The position numbers were made by a program, and so were the translations under genes. Under the pieces are notes generated by a model, which made no database searches, was not told where the DNA came from, and saw only the letters and a program-made list of their open reading frames with translations. Below, piece after piece: positions 1 through 8,600 of a stretch of DNA of 64,000 nucleotides. Position 1 is the stretch's first letter. Each line of letters starts with the position of its first letter. Source of the stretch: JAPPHA01 sp965220985 (GTDB lineage Bacteria; Pseudomonadota; Alphaproteobacteria; Rhodobacterales; Rhodobacteraceae). The DNA is taken from the NCBI GenBank assembly GCA_965220985.1, contig OZ244854.1, forward strand, positions 2,108,001 to 2,172,000. The letters run 5' to 3'.

Positions 1-96
1 CATCCCAATGCCGACGGTGTCGGCGTGATCGTCGCGACCATGGGGCCTCTGGTCCTCGAACTCGCGCGCCTTGCTCGTGAGCGTTCAATGAAGTGA
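1..96 (+). CDS. C-terminal end of an unidentified protein (partial)
   Basis: Frame 1 is open from the window edge and ends in TGA at 94-96, giving 31 residues that finish LELARLARERSMK. The composition is coding-like (GC-rich third positions, amphipathic Leu/Ala/Arg helix at the end), but the piece is too short to assign to a family. The neighbouring aquaporin does not help, because 440 bases separate them. Confidence 0.4.
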   Translation, partial: HPNADGVGVIVATMGPLVLELARLARERSMK

Positions 97-538
97 TCCG
101 GGGCGCCGTTCGGAGCATCCGTGTAGCCCGAGGGTCGAGCCGCTCTCCATGCCATGAGATATTTGTGCCATGAATTGCCGGTATTGGGCCACTTTTGGGA
201 CAAGCAGGCATTTTGCATCACGCAACGCACACCTCCGTTGCATTGCGATCCTTGAGAGGCGCACCAGTTCGTCGCCCGTTCCACGTCGACATGTTCAGCT
301 GATCGCTTTGTCCGGCCGCAGAACAAGCACGGGCCGCCGAGGCTCCCGCGCATTGTCCCGATCCCGACGCCAGATCCGTATCCATTGTCATGGCGACGCT
401 CGAGTGGCGATTTCACAAATTCTGACACTTGCAATCCGGCGGCAGTCTGTCTGAAACGCCGACGCAATCAACTGACGCAGATTCGGCGGTGGAGCAGATC
501 GGGCCGAGCGTCCGTGGCTCGAGGACAAGGAAACGGGG
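97..538. other. Intergenic stretch upstream of the aquaporin
   Basis: Short open frames exist here, but they are arginine/serine-rich and unlike any family I know. I see no gene, tRNA or clear terminator. The only usable signal is AAGGA at 527-531, a ribosome binding site 7 bases before the aquaporin start. Confidence 0.5.
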
Positions 539-1207
539 ATGACCGTGAACATGACGCGAAGACTTGTCGCGGAGGCGCTCGGAACGGGGTTTCTGCTCGC
601 CACGGTGGTCGGCTCGGGGATCATGGCCGAGTCGCTGGCGGATGGTAACACGGCACTGGCCCTGCTTGCGAATGCCATTGCGACCGGCGCAATTCTCGTG
701 GTGCTCATTCTGGTTTTTGGCCCGATATCAGGCGCTCATTTCAATCCAGCCGTCACCCTGTGTTTCCTGATCCGCCGCGAGATCGCCGCCCGTCACGCCG
801 CCCTCTACTGTCTGGTTCAGGTGGCAGCCGGTATCGCGGGAGTCGTCGTCGCGCATGTCATGTTCGCCGAATCCATTGCACAGGCGTCGATGACCGCACG
901 AACCGGGGTTGGTCAGTGGACGGGGGAGTTTGTTGCGACATTCGCGCTGATTGCCGCGATCCTGGGGACGATTCGATTCCAGCCAACGGCGACGCCATGG
1001 GCTGTCGGCCTCGTGATCACAGCAGGATACTGGTACACATCGTCGACCTCTTTCGCCAATCCGGCGGTCACGATCGCGCGAGGGTTCACCGACAGTTTTT
1101 CCGGCATCCTGCCGCTTCACGTTCCGCTATTTGTGCTGGTTCAACTGATCGCAGCGGTCGTTGCAACGCAGACATTCTCCTGGTTGTTGTCTGAACACGA
1201 CGATTGA
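539..1207 (+). CDS. MIP/aquaporin family channel
   Basis: A 222-residue integral membrane channel for water or small neutral solutes in the inner membrane. Both half-channel signatures are visible: HFNPAVT near residue 67 and FANPAVTIAR near residue 177, the second followed by the conserved Arg of the selectivity filter. Six hydrophobic segments surround them, and the length fits bacterial aquaporins (220-240). The ATG at 539 is chosen because AAGGA lies 7 bases upstream. Proteins of this size with NPA boxes often sit in arsenic-resistance operons, but no ars gene is visible, so the substrate is open. A broken HTH gene follows it. Confidence 0.85.
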   Translation: MTVNMTRRLVAEALGTGFLLATVVGSGIMAESLADGNTALALLANAIATGAILVVLILVFGPISGAHFNPAVTLCFLIRREIAARHAALYCLVQVAAGIAGVVVAHVMFAESIAQASMTARTGVGQWTGEFVATFALIAAILGTIRFQPTATPWAVGLVITAGYWYTSSTSFANPAVTIARGFTDSFSGILPLHVPLFVLVQLIAAVVATQTFSWLLSEHDD

Positions 1208-1300
1208 CGGATGAGATCCGGATCACATTTTGTCGTGAACCTTCGGCACGGGCGTGACCTTTGTTGGGAACATGTCATGTCAAGTGTTGGCAAACCGGAA

Positions 1301-1477
1301 ATGACATCAAACCGAATGATCCCGATCAAGGAGGCCGCCGAGGCCGCTGGTATTTCGGCACGCAGAATCAATCGAATGATTGACGATTCGGTGCTGCCCT
1401 GATCCGCCAGCTTCGAGACCGGTACTTGTCGTGCACTGCACGCATTCGCCATCCTAATGGTAAGGGATCCGGGCTAG
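1301..1477 (+). pseudogene. Remnant of a small helix-turn-helix (antitoxin/MerR-like) protein with an internal stop
   Basis: The frame from ATG 1301 reads MTSNRMIPIKEAAEAAGISA then RRINRMIDD, a winged-HTH start like that of small antitoxin-type regulators. It hits TGA at 1400-1402. The same frame continues without another stop to 1477 as SASFETGTCRALHAFAILM, which resembles the usual continuation of such domains (LPaslv.tgr.R.LhafacllV). A single nonsense change therefore looks likely, followed by loss of the C-terminal half. No partner toxin is visible. The 3' end touches the last codon of the convergent meaB gene. Confidence 0.45.
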
Positions 1478-2391
1478 TCCTCCAATTCTGCTGACAGCGC
1501 CGCAAGCGACTGCTTGATTGCCCGGTTCAGATCGTCCGGATCAAGGCTGTCAAAGCCCTGCTCGGGAATCCCGGCAGTGATCCGGGAAGCAAGCATTTCG
1601 GCGGTCATCGCCAGTTTGCGCGCTTGGCGTCTGGACTGTCGGTCCCCATCGGCGGTCATGAGCTTCTCGTCAAGGCAGGCGAAAAGTTCGGCCAAACCGG
1701 CCCCTTCAGTCGCGGATACCCTCAGGACTGGCACGTCGCGAGCTTCGCCTGCGCGCAGCGACAGCATGTTTTCCAAGTGCTTGGCTGTCTGATCGGCATC
1801 CTCGCGATCTGCCTTGTTGACCACCAGCACGTCGCCAATCTCCAGGATACCGGCCTTGATCGCCTGCAGCTCGTCACCGAGGCCGGGGGCAGAGACCACG
1901 ACGCTCAGATCCGCGACCTGAGCAATCTCCGTTTCCGACTGCCCAGCTCCCACGGTTTCGATCAGTATCAGGGGCCAGCCCGCTGCGTCCATGACGTCGG
2001 CCATGTCATGGGCCGCAGCGCACAGGCCGCCCAGGTGACCCCGGGCAGACACGGATCGAATGAACACACCGTCATCGAGGCTGTGCGCCCCCATTCGTGC
2101 CCGATCACCCAGCACGGCACCACCAGAGACGGGACTGACAGGATCGACAGCCAGAACAGCAACCGGTCGTCCTGCCTTGCGCCATTCATGGATCAGAGCG
2201 TCGACCAGCGTGGACTTGCCCGCGCCCGGCGGGCCGGTAAAACCGACGATGCGTGCCTTGCCGATGTCGTCGCGTAGTGACTTCATCAGGGCCTTGCCGT
2301 CGTTGCCGCCGTTTTCGGCGACGGTCAGCGCGCGGCCCAATGCCAGAGGGTCGCCCTCGCGTAGACGCGTAGCCAGCCGTGCGACGTTCAT
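1474..2391 (-). CDS. meaB: MeaB/ArgK-type G-protein chaperone of a B12-dependent mutase
   Basis: A 305-residue cytosolic GTPase that in this family loads and protects adenosylcobalamin in acyl-CoA mutases. Visible motifs: Walker A GFTGPPGAGKST near residue 50, the family-typical AVDPVSPVSGGAVLGDR region, Walker B/switch LILIETVGAGQSE, and NKAD for guanine recognition. Length is slightly below the usual 320-330. It is the last gene of the minus-strand operon, starting 18 bases after the mutase large subunit stops, so it serves that mutase. No fusion to the mutase (as in IcmF) is seen. Confidence 0.93.
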   Translation of the reverse strand: MNVARLATRLREGDPLALGRALTVAENGGNDGKALMKSLRDDIGKARIVGFTGPPGAGKSTLVDALIHEWRKAGRPVAVLAVDPVSPVSGGAVLGDRARMGAHSLDDGVFIRSVSARGHLGGLCAAAHDMADVMDAAGWPLILIETVGAGQSETEIAQVADLSVVVSAPGLGDELQAIKAGILEIGDVLVVNKADREDADQTAKHLENMLSLRAGEARDVPVLRVSATEGAGLAELFACLDEKLMTADGDRQSRRQARKLAMTAEMLASRITAGIPEQGFDSLDPDDLNRAIKQSLAALSAELED

Positions 2392-2409
2392 CGGCGCATC
2401 TCCAGATGT

Positions 2410-4086
2410 TCAGGCCACCATCTGCGGGTGACCGAAACCAAGCTCACCCCGCAAGCAAGCGATTATTTCGCCATGGGTGACGTCGGCCAGCGCCGCGTCC
2501 ACCACCTTTTCGTAGACATTCTCCGACCCGTTCGCGGCCCGCGCCAGACTGTCCATGGCCTTGCGCACCTCGAACTGATTTCGTGCGGCCTTGAAGGCTC
2601 GGAATTCGGCGACCTGCGCTTCCATCGCAGCGCGGTCGGGGCGGTAGGTGTCGACCTCTTGGGTTTCTTCATCTCGTTGGTAGCAGTTCACGCCAACGAC
2701 TTTTTCGACACCGGTTTCGATGCGGTTCTGATAGTCCAGCGCGGATCTGCCGATCATGCGTTGCACGATCCCCTGGTCCACTGCGGCGTACATGCCGCCC
2801 GCCTTCTCGATCACGTCCATGACCTCGAGGATTTTCGCTTCCATCTCGTTGGTCAGAGCCTCGACATAGTAGGACCCGCCAAGCGGATCGATCACGTCGC
2901 ACAGGTGCGCCTCTTCGCGCAGGATGTTCTGGGTCGCCACCGCGATGCGGGCGGATTCCTCCGTCGGGCAGGCCAGGGCCTCGTCAAACCCGTCGGTGTG
3001 CATCGACTGCAACCCACCGAAAATACCGGCGATGGCCTGGGCGGTCACACGGGCGATGTTGTTGAGAGGCTGCTGCTGGGTCAGATCCACACCGGAAGTC
3101 TGGGCGTGGAACTTGAACCGCCACGAGCGCGGGTCCTTGGCGCCGAGACGCTCCTTCGCGATCCGTGCCCAGATCCGGCGACCAGCGCGGAACTTGGCGA
3201 CCTCTTCGAAGAAGCTGATCGAAATGTCGAAGAAAAATGTGAAGCGTCGCAAGATGTTATCTGCGTCCATCCCGGCGTTGATGCAGTCCTCGGCATATTG
3301 AATGGCGGTCGAAAGCGTCAGCCCCATGGTTTCGGCGGGCGTGGCTCCGGCTTGTTGCATGTGCTGGCCGACAACCGAGACGGGGTTCCAGTTGGGGGTG
3401 TGCTCCCGGCAGAATTTCACGTGGTCCACGAAAATCCGCCGCGCGCCCGGTTGGCTAAGCCGATAGAACATGTGGTTGGCCACATAGTGCGAGATGTAGT
3501 CGGATTGGTTGGCCGTGCCGGTGATCTTGTCGAGGGAAATCCCGCGTCGCTTGGCCACGCCCAGCAGAAACGCAAAAAGAGTAAACGGGGTGGGGTCGTT
3601 CATGGCCGTTGAGATCTTGTCGATCTCCACGCCGTCCAATGCGGCATCCATGTGATCGACCGTATTGATGACGGTGCCGCAGGTGCCAAGCAGCGCTACC
3701 GGGCTTTCGTCGCAGTCGATGCCCCGGAAGCCAGAGTTGCAGGGCAGCAGACTGATCGCGGACGCGCCCTGTTGCAAAAGCATCCTGACCCGTTCGTTGT
3801 AGTCCTGAGGCGTGCCAAGACCGATCAACTGCCGCTGGGTCCAGGTTCGGCCCCGGTGCATGGTGTTGTAGATGCCCCGCGTATAGGGTGCCTCGCCCGG
3901 CATGCCGAGATCCTCGCCATAGCGGGTTTCGGACCAGTCGAGTGGCGTGTAGAGCGGGCGCACCTCGATGCCTGACCGGTTTGCAACCGTTCGGTCTTCG
4001 CCGATCTCACGATCGTAACGCACACGCCAGTTGGCCTGCTGGCTTTTCAAGTTGGGCATGTCGCTGTTCGCCGGTCTTTTGGTCAT
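2410..4086 (-). CDS. B12-dependent acyl-CoA mutase, large (substrate-binding) subunit of atypical specificity
   Basis: A 558-residue methylmalonyl-CoA mutase-type TIM-barrel subunit that needs the separate B12-binding subunit encoded just upstream. The family hallmark YTRGIYNTMHRGRTWTQRQL is present. Positions that define substrate in known mutases are changed: Leu (about 87) where methylmalonyl-CoA mutase has Tyr and isobutyryl-CoA mutase Phe, PCNSGFRGID in place of FDLPTxxGYD, and VAN where methylmalonyl-CoA mutase has VRN (the carboxylate-binding Arg). The usual substrate methylmalonyl-CoA is therefore unlikely; a branched or hydroxylated acyl-CoA is my inference. The ATG at 4086 overlaps the small-subunit stop (TGATG). 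Confidence 0.88.
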   Translation of the reverse strand: MTKRPANSDMPNLKSQQANWRVRYDREIGEDRTVANRSGIEVRPLYTPLDWSETRYGEDLGMPGEAPYTRGIYNTMHRGRTWTQRQLIGLGTPQDYNERVRMLLQQGASAISLLPCNSGFRGIDCDESPVALLGTCGTVINTVDHMDAALDGVEIDKISTAMNDPTPFTLFAFLLGVAKRRGISLDKITGTANQSDYISHYVANHMFYRLSQPGARRIFVDHVKFCREHTPNWNPVSVVGQHMQQAGATPAETMGLTLSTAIQYAEDCINAGMDADNILRRFTFFFDISISFFEEVAKFRAGRRIWARIAKERLGAKDPRSWRFKFHAQTSGVDLTQQQPLNNIARVTAQAIAGIFGGLQSMHTDGFDEALACPTEESARIAVATQNILREEAHLCDVIDPLGGSYYVEALTNEMEAKILEVMDVIEKAGGMYAAVDQGIVQRMIGRSALDYQNRIETGVEKVVGVNCYQRDEETQEVDTYRPDRAAMEAQVAEFRAFKAARNQFEVRKAMDSLARAANGSENVYEKVVDAALADVTHGEIIACLRGELGFGHPQMVA

Positions 4087-4511
4087 CACACAGCCTCCGC
4101 TTCTTCGCGCGCGGCTCGGGCTTCGCTGGCCAATTCGCGCACCTTGCTGACAATTTCGTCACTGGTTGCGCCGGGGTTGAAAATTGCGCTGACGCCCGCC
4201 GCGATCAGGTCGGGTTGTTCGTTCCGAGGGATGATGCCGCCCACGATCACGCGCACGTGGGTCATGCTTGCGCCGCGCAGGGCTTGCATCAGGTCCGGCA
4301 AGATCAGGTGGTCGGTGGCCAGCGAACTGACGCCGATGACATCGACGTCTTCCTGCATCGTCAGCTTCACCACCGCGGCGATTTCCTGCCAGGGCGGGGT
4401 ATAGATCACCTCCATGCCCGCATCTCGCAAATAGGCTGCCACGACACGGCTGCCACGGTCATGGCCGTCAAATCCGATCTTGGTGACCAGAACGCGTTCC
4501 GGATATCCCAT
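4086..4511 (-). CDS. B12-binding small subunit of the acyl-CoA mutase
   Basis: A 141-residue cobalamin-binding Rossmann domain. It has the DGHDRG motif (His is the lower axial cobalt ligand) near residue 15, the conserved GVSSLATDH region and VGGIIP. Length matches stand-alone IcmB/HcmB-type subunits. The start ATG at 4511 shares a base with the stop of the upstream tetR (TAATG), and its own stop overlaps the large-subunit ATG, so the three genes are translationally coupled. The longer open frame upstream of 4511 runs through tetR in another phase and is not coding. Confidence 0.92.
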   Translation of the reverse strand: MGYPERVLVTKIGFDGHDRGSRVVAAYLRDAGMEVIYTPPWQEIAAVVKLTMQEDVDVIGVSSLATDHLILPDLMQALRGASMTHVRVIVGGIIPRNEQPDLIAAGVSAIFNPGATSDEIVSKVRELASEARAAREEAEAV

Positions 4512-5101
4512 TAGCTCGATCCGTCCGATGAGTTGAGAGCTGGGCAGCGGAAAAACCGCAGCAGTTCCTTGGCTATGTCCGCGGGGCTGGCGCCGCCGGG
4601 TTGATGCCAAACATGAACGTGGTTGACCGCACCGATCAGAAACAGTCGCAACAGGCGGCGATCCACCTCTGGCGGCAGAGGCAGAGCGCCCACCAGATCT
4701 CTCAGCATGACTTCGTACTGGTCCCGCAACCTGATGAGCTCGGCTTCGACCGAGGGCACGTTGTCGGGCAGGATGCGAATGATGACGCTGGCATAGGCGG
4801 TCGGTTCGATGATCATCTCGATATGCGTCGTGAGCATTTTCTCGAGACGCTCCCAAGGCTCGTCAGCGGTGGTCAGAACCGCCTGCACTCTCTCGGTCAG
4901 TCGGCGGACGCCTTCCTCGTAAACCGCCACCAAGAGCGCTTCCTTGTTCGGGTAGTGATAGTAAATCGACCCGGGCAGCATGCCGCACTTGCCGGCAATG
5001 TCGCGCATCGTGGTCGCCTGATACCCGCGCGTCGAGAACAGTTCAGCGGCACTGCCCAGCAGAACCTCCAGACGGTTGTTTGAACGGGCCGCAGCTTTCA
5101 T
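4511..5101 (-). CDS. TetR family transcriptional regulator of the mutase operon
   Basis: A 196-residue repressor-type protein. The N-terminal HTH is clear (TMRDIAGKCGMLPGSIYYHY at about 32-51), followed by the helical ligand domain typical of acyl-CoA-responsive TetR members. It is first in the operon with the mutase and meaB, preceded by AAGGAG (complement of 5107-5112). Two inverted repeats overlap its promoter, so autoregulation and control of the whole mutase operon are likely. The ligand is probably an acyl-CoA from the same pathway (inference). Confidence 0.9.
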   Translation of the reverse strand: MKAAARSNNRLEVLLGSAAELFSTRGYQATTMRDIAGKCGMLPGSIYYHYPNKEALLVAVYEEGVRRLTERVQAVLTTADEPWERLEKMLTTHIEMIIEPTAYASVIIRILPDNVPSVEAELIRLRDQYEVMLRDLVGALPLPPEVDRRLLRLFLIGAVNHVHVWHQPGGASPADIAKELLRFFRCPALNSSDGSS

Positions 5102-5117
5102 CGCCGCTCCTTAAAAA

Positions 5118-5155
5118 AACAAATGTTTGTTAAAAGTGATTCCACTTTTTGTCAA
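5118..5155 (-). promoter_or_regulatory. Promoter of the tetR-mutase operon with two overlapping inverted repeats
   Basis: Read on the minus strand: -35 TTGACA (5155-5150), a 17-base spacer and -10 TAACAA (5132-5127). The -10 lies in the inverted repeat AACAAA-CA-TTTGTT (5118-5131, palindromic arms of 6). The spacer itself is a second perfect inverted repeat, AAAAGTG-GAAT-CACTTTT (5132-5149). A repressor dimer on either site would block RNA polymerase. The nearest candidate regulator is the adjacent TetR protein. Confidence 0.7.
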
Positions 5156-5680
5156 CGCTGACTTTATGAAGGAACATCAGGTGCAAAGTTTTGGAGCTTC
5201 GTGCCAGGCTGAGAACGCTCGGAAGTAGCGGAAGTCACGATGCCCATCAGTTCAATGATGTTGCATCACTGGAAGACCGTCACCTGAACCGTGCAACCGA
5301 TTCGCGAGATATCGTAGAAGGCGACGGCATCTGTATCGCGACGAGTGCAGAGTCGCGGTGACCGGACGCGAACGGTTCGTTGCGGAATTCACCGGTGCGA
5401 AGGCAAAATGACAATGATCCTGTCGGGTTACTGAGGCCCAGCAGCCTCGCGTGTCGACGCTTTCCGCACGTGTTCAACAGAATCGTGAACTGAAAAAGTT
5501 TTTGTTGACGACTCACTGCCTGTCATACAGATTGACGTCCCGTCTGCTCCACACACCACATGTAGGCAGTGCAGCCAGCGGGCGTATGCTGAGGACTGAA
5601 GACCGATCACCCTTCGGTAGCAGTAGAAAAACAAGAACAGATTGCCCAGCAAAAGGGCAACAATCCTTCAGGGGGTTCTC
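5156..5680. other. Long leader/intergenic region before nrdJ
   Basis: No gene is supported in these 525 bases. A weak promoter-like TTGACG at 5505-5510 lies about 170 bases before nrdJ. A hairpin TTGCCC-AGCAAAA-GGGCAA (5642-5660), extendable with one bulge, lies just before the ribosome binding region GGGGG (5671-5675). I searched by eye for a cobalamin riboswitch B12 box and for paired NrdR boxes and saw neither convincingly. Confidence 0.4.
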
Positions 5681-8600
5681 ATGATCATCAATCGACGATT
5701 CACGCAAAAGGGCAAGGACGCCTACGCAGGGATCAAGTTCCGCAAGACAACCTCCGAGATCCGCAACACCGACGGCTCAGTCGTGTTTTCGCTCGACAAT
5801 GTCGAGGTTCCCGAGGATTGGTCACAGGTCGCGTCCGACGTGATCGCGCAGAAGTACTTTCGCAAGTCAAAGATTGCCACCAAGTTCGATCGTGTCCCTG
5901 AAGAGGGCGTGCCGGACTTTCTGTGGCGATCGATTCCGGCCTCGCCAGCCGACGATGCAAAGCCGAAGCAGGCCGAATCCGGCGAAAATCAATCCGATGA
6001 CTATCACGGAGAGACATCTGCCAAGCAGGTGTTCGACCGAATGGCTGGCGCGTGGACCTACTGGGGCTGGAAAGGCGGCCTGTTCACCTCGAAAGAGGAT
6101 GCCCGCGCCTTCCGTGACGAAATGAGCTACATGCTCGCGCGGCAACTGGCTGCTCCGAACTCGCCGCAATGGTTCAACACCGGTCTGCACTGGGCCTACG
6201 GAATCGATGGCCCCGGCCAAGGGCACCACTACGTCGATCCGGTGACCAAGAAACTGACGCTCTCCAAGAGCGCCTACGAGCATCCCCAGCCCCATGCGTG
6301 CTTCATCCAGTCGGTGGGCGACGATCTCGTCAATGAAGGCGGCATCATGGATCTCTGGGTCCGCGAGGCTCGCCTCTTCAAGTACGGGTCGGGGACCGGC
6401 ACCAATTTCTCGTCCCTGCGGGCCGAAAACGAGCCCCTCTCGGGTGGCGGAAAGTCGTCCGGGCTAATGTCCTTCCTCAAGATCGGCGATCGCGCGGCCG
6501 GTGCCATCAAGTCCGGTGGCACGACCCGCCGGGCGGCGAAGATGGTGATCTGCGACATGGATCACCCCGATATCGAGGACTTTATCAACTGGAAGGTGAC
6601 AGAGGAGCAAAAGGTCGCATCGCTGGTTGCGGGTTCGCGAATTCACCAAAAGAAGCTTAACGGAATCTTCGCCGCAGTCGGGAAATGGGACGGACGCGAG
6701 GACGATGCTGTCGACCCCGCGAAGAATGCGACGCTCCGCAAGGCGATCCGCTCGGCAAAGCGCGCCTGCATCCCCGACACCTACATCAATCGCGTCCTGC
6801 AGTACGCCCGCCAGGGCTACACCGGGATCGACTTTCCGGTGTACGAGACCGACTGGGACTCGGAAGCCTACCTGACGGTGTCGGGCCAGAACTCGAACAA
6901 CTCGGTGCGCGTGACCGACGCTTTCATGGCGGCGACCAAGGACGATGGCGACTGGGAGCTGACGAGACGCACCGATGGAAAGATCGTTCGCAGGGTCAAG
7001 GCTCGCGACCTGTGGGATCAGATCGGCCATGCGGCATGGGCCTGCGCCGACCCGGGCGTCCAGTTCCATGACACGATCAACGGTTGGCACACCTGTCCGG
7101 AAGACGGTGACATCAGGGCATCGAACCCCTGTTCGGAATACATGTTCCTTGATGACACGGCCTGCAATCTCGCGAGCCTGAACCTGCTCGGGTTCCTGAA
7201 GGACGACGAATTCCAGCTCGAGGATTACGCGCACGCGATCCGGTTGTGGACAATCGCTCTCGAGATCTCCGTGATGATGGCCCAGTTCCCGAGCCGACGC
7301 ATCGCGGAGCTGTCCTACAAGTTCCGAACCCTCGGGCTTGGCTATGCCAACATCGGCGGGCTGTTGATGACGCTGGGCCTCGGCTACGACTCGACCGAAG
7401 CGCGAGCTCTGTGCGGCGCACTGACCGCGGTTCTGACCGGGACCTCCTATCGGACCTCGGCCGAAATCGCGGGCGAACTCGGACCGTTCCCCGGGTACAA
7501 GGCCAATTCAAGCCACATGATGCGTGTGATGCGAAATCACCAGCGCGCAGCCGAAGGCGAGACCCGCGGTTACGAGGGTCTTGGGGTGCTGCCGGTTCCG
7601 CTTGATCATGCCAATTGCCCCGACAAGGCGATTTCCGACTACGCGAAGACCTGCTGGAGCGAAGCGATCACGCTCGGCGAGGAGCACGGATACCGTAACG
7701 CCCAGGTGAGCGTGATTGCCCCGACGGGCACGATCGGCCTAGTTATGGATTGCGACACGACCGGGATCGAACCGGACTTCGCCCTGGTCAAGTTCAAGAA
7801 GCTTGCCGGCGGCGGATACTTCAAGATCATCAACCGCTCGGTTCCGGCGGCGCTGAAGACGCTCGGCTACGAGCCCGACGAAGTCGATGAGATCGTTCGA
7901 TACGCGGTCGGCGCTTGCACCCTGCGGGGCGCTCCGGAAATCAACCACGAGTCCCTGGCGGAGCTAGGATTCGGCAAGACCGAACTGAACAAGCTGGAAA
8001 GCGCGATTCCGACCGCCTTTGACATTCGCTTCGTGTTCAATCCGATGAATCTCGGAACCGGTTTCTGCCGCGATGTCCTGGGTGTTCCGGAGGAACGGTT
8101 TGCCGACCCGACCTTCGACTTGCTGATCCATCTCGGTTTCAGCCGCGCGCAGATCGACGCCGCGAACTGCTACGCATGCGGGACAATGTCCCTCGAAGGC
8201 GCCCCGGGTCTCGCGAGAGAGCACTACCATGTCTTCGACTGTGCCAATCCTTGCGGGCGAATCGGCACACGAAGCCTTTCGGTTTCGAGCCACATCTCGA
8301 TGATGGCTGCAGCGCAGAGCTTCATTTCGGGCGCGATCTCGAAGACTGTCAACATGCCAAACAGCGCAACGACCAGTGATTGCCTGGACGCCTACGAACA
8401 GAGCTGGCGACTGGGGGTCAAGGCGACCGCGCTCTACCGCGACGGCTCAAAACTCTCGCAACCGTTGTCATCGGCCATCATCGAGGACGATGACTTCGAT
8501 CTGGACGAGGACACCGACGAAATGACGCTCGCCGAGGCGGTCGCGAGACAGCCAGTGACCGAAAAGGTCGTCGAGAAAGTCGTTCACCGCGAAGTCGAAC

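Noticed and set aside
170..454. 94-codon frame upstream of the aquaporin
   Set aside because: Ser/Arg-rich composition, no ribosome binding site and no family resemblance.
4512..4856. N-terminal extension of the mutase small subunit to 256 residues
   Set aside because: It overlaps tetR in another phase, and the B12-binding domain starts at ATG 4511, coupled to the tetR stop.
5156..5680. Cobalamin riboswitch before nrdJ
   Set aside because: A GCCAGGCTGAGA stretch near 5200 resembles part of a B12 box, but the surrounding conserved elements were not found by eye.
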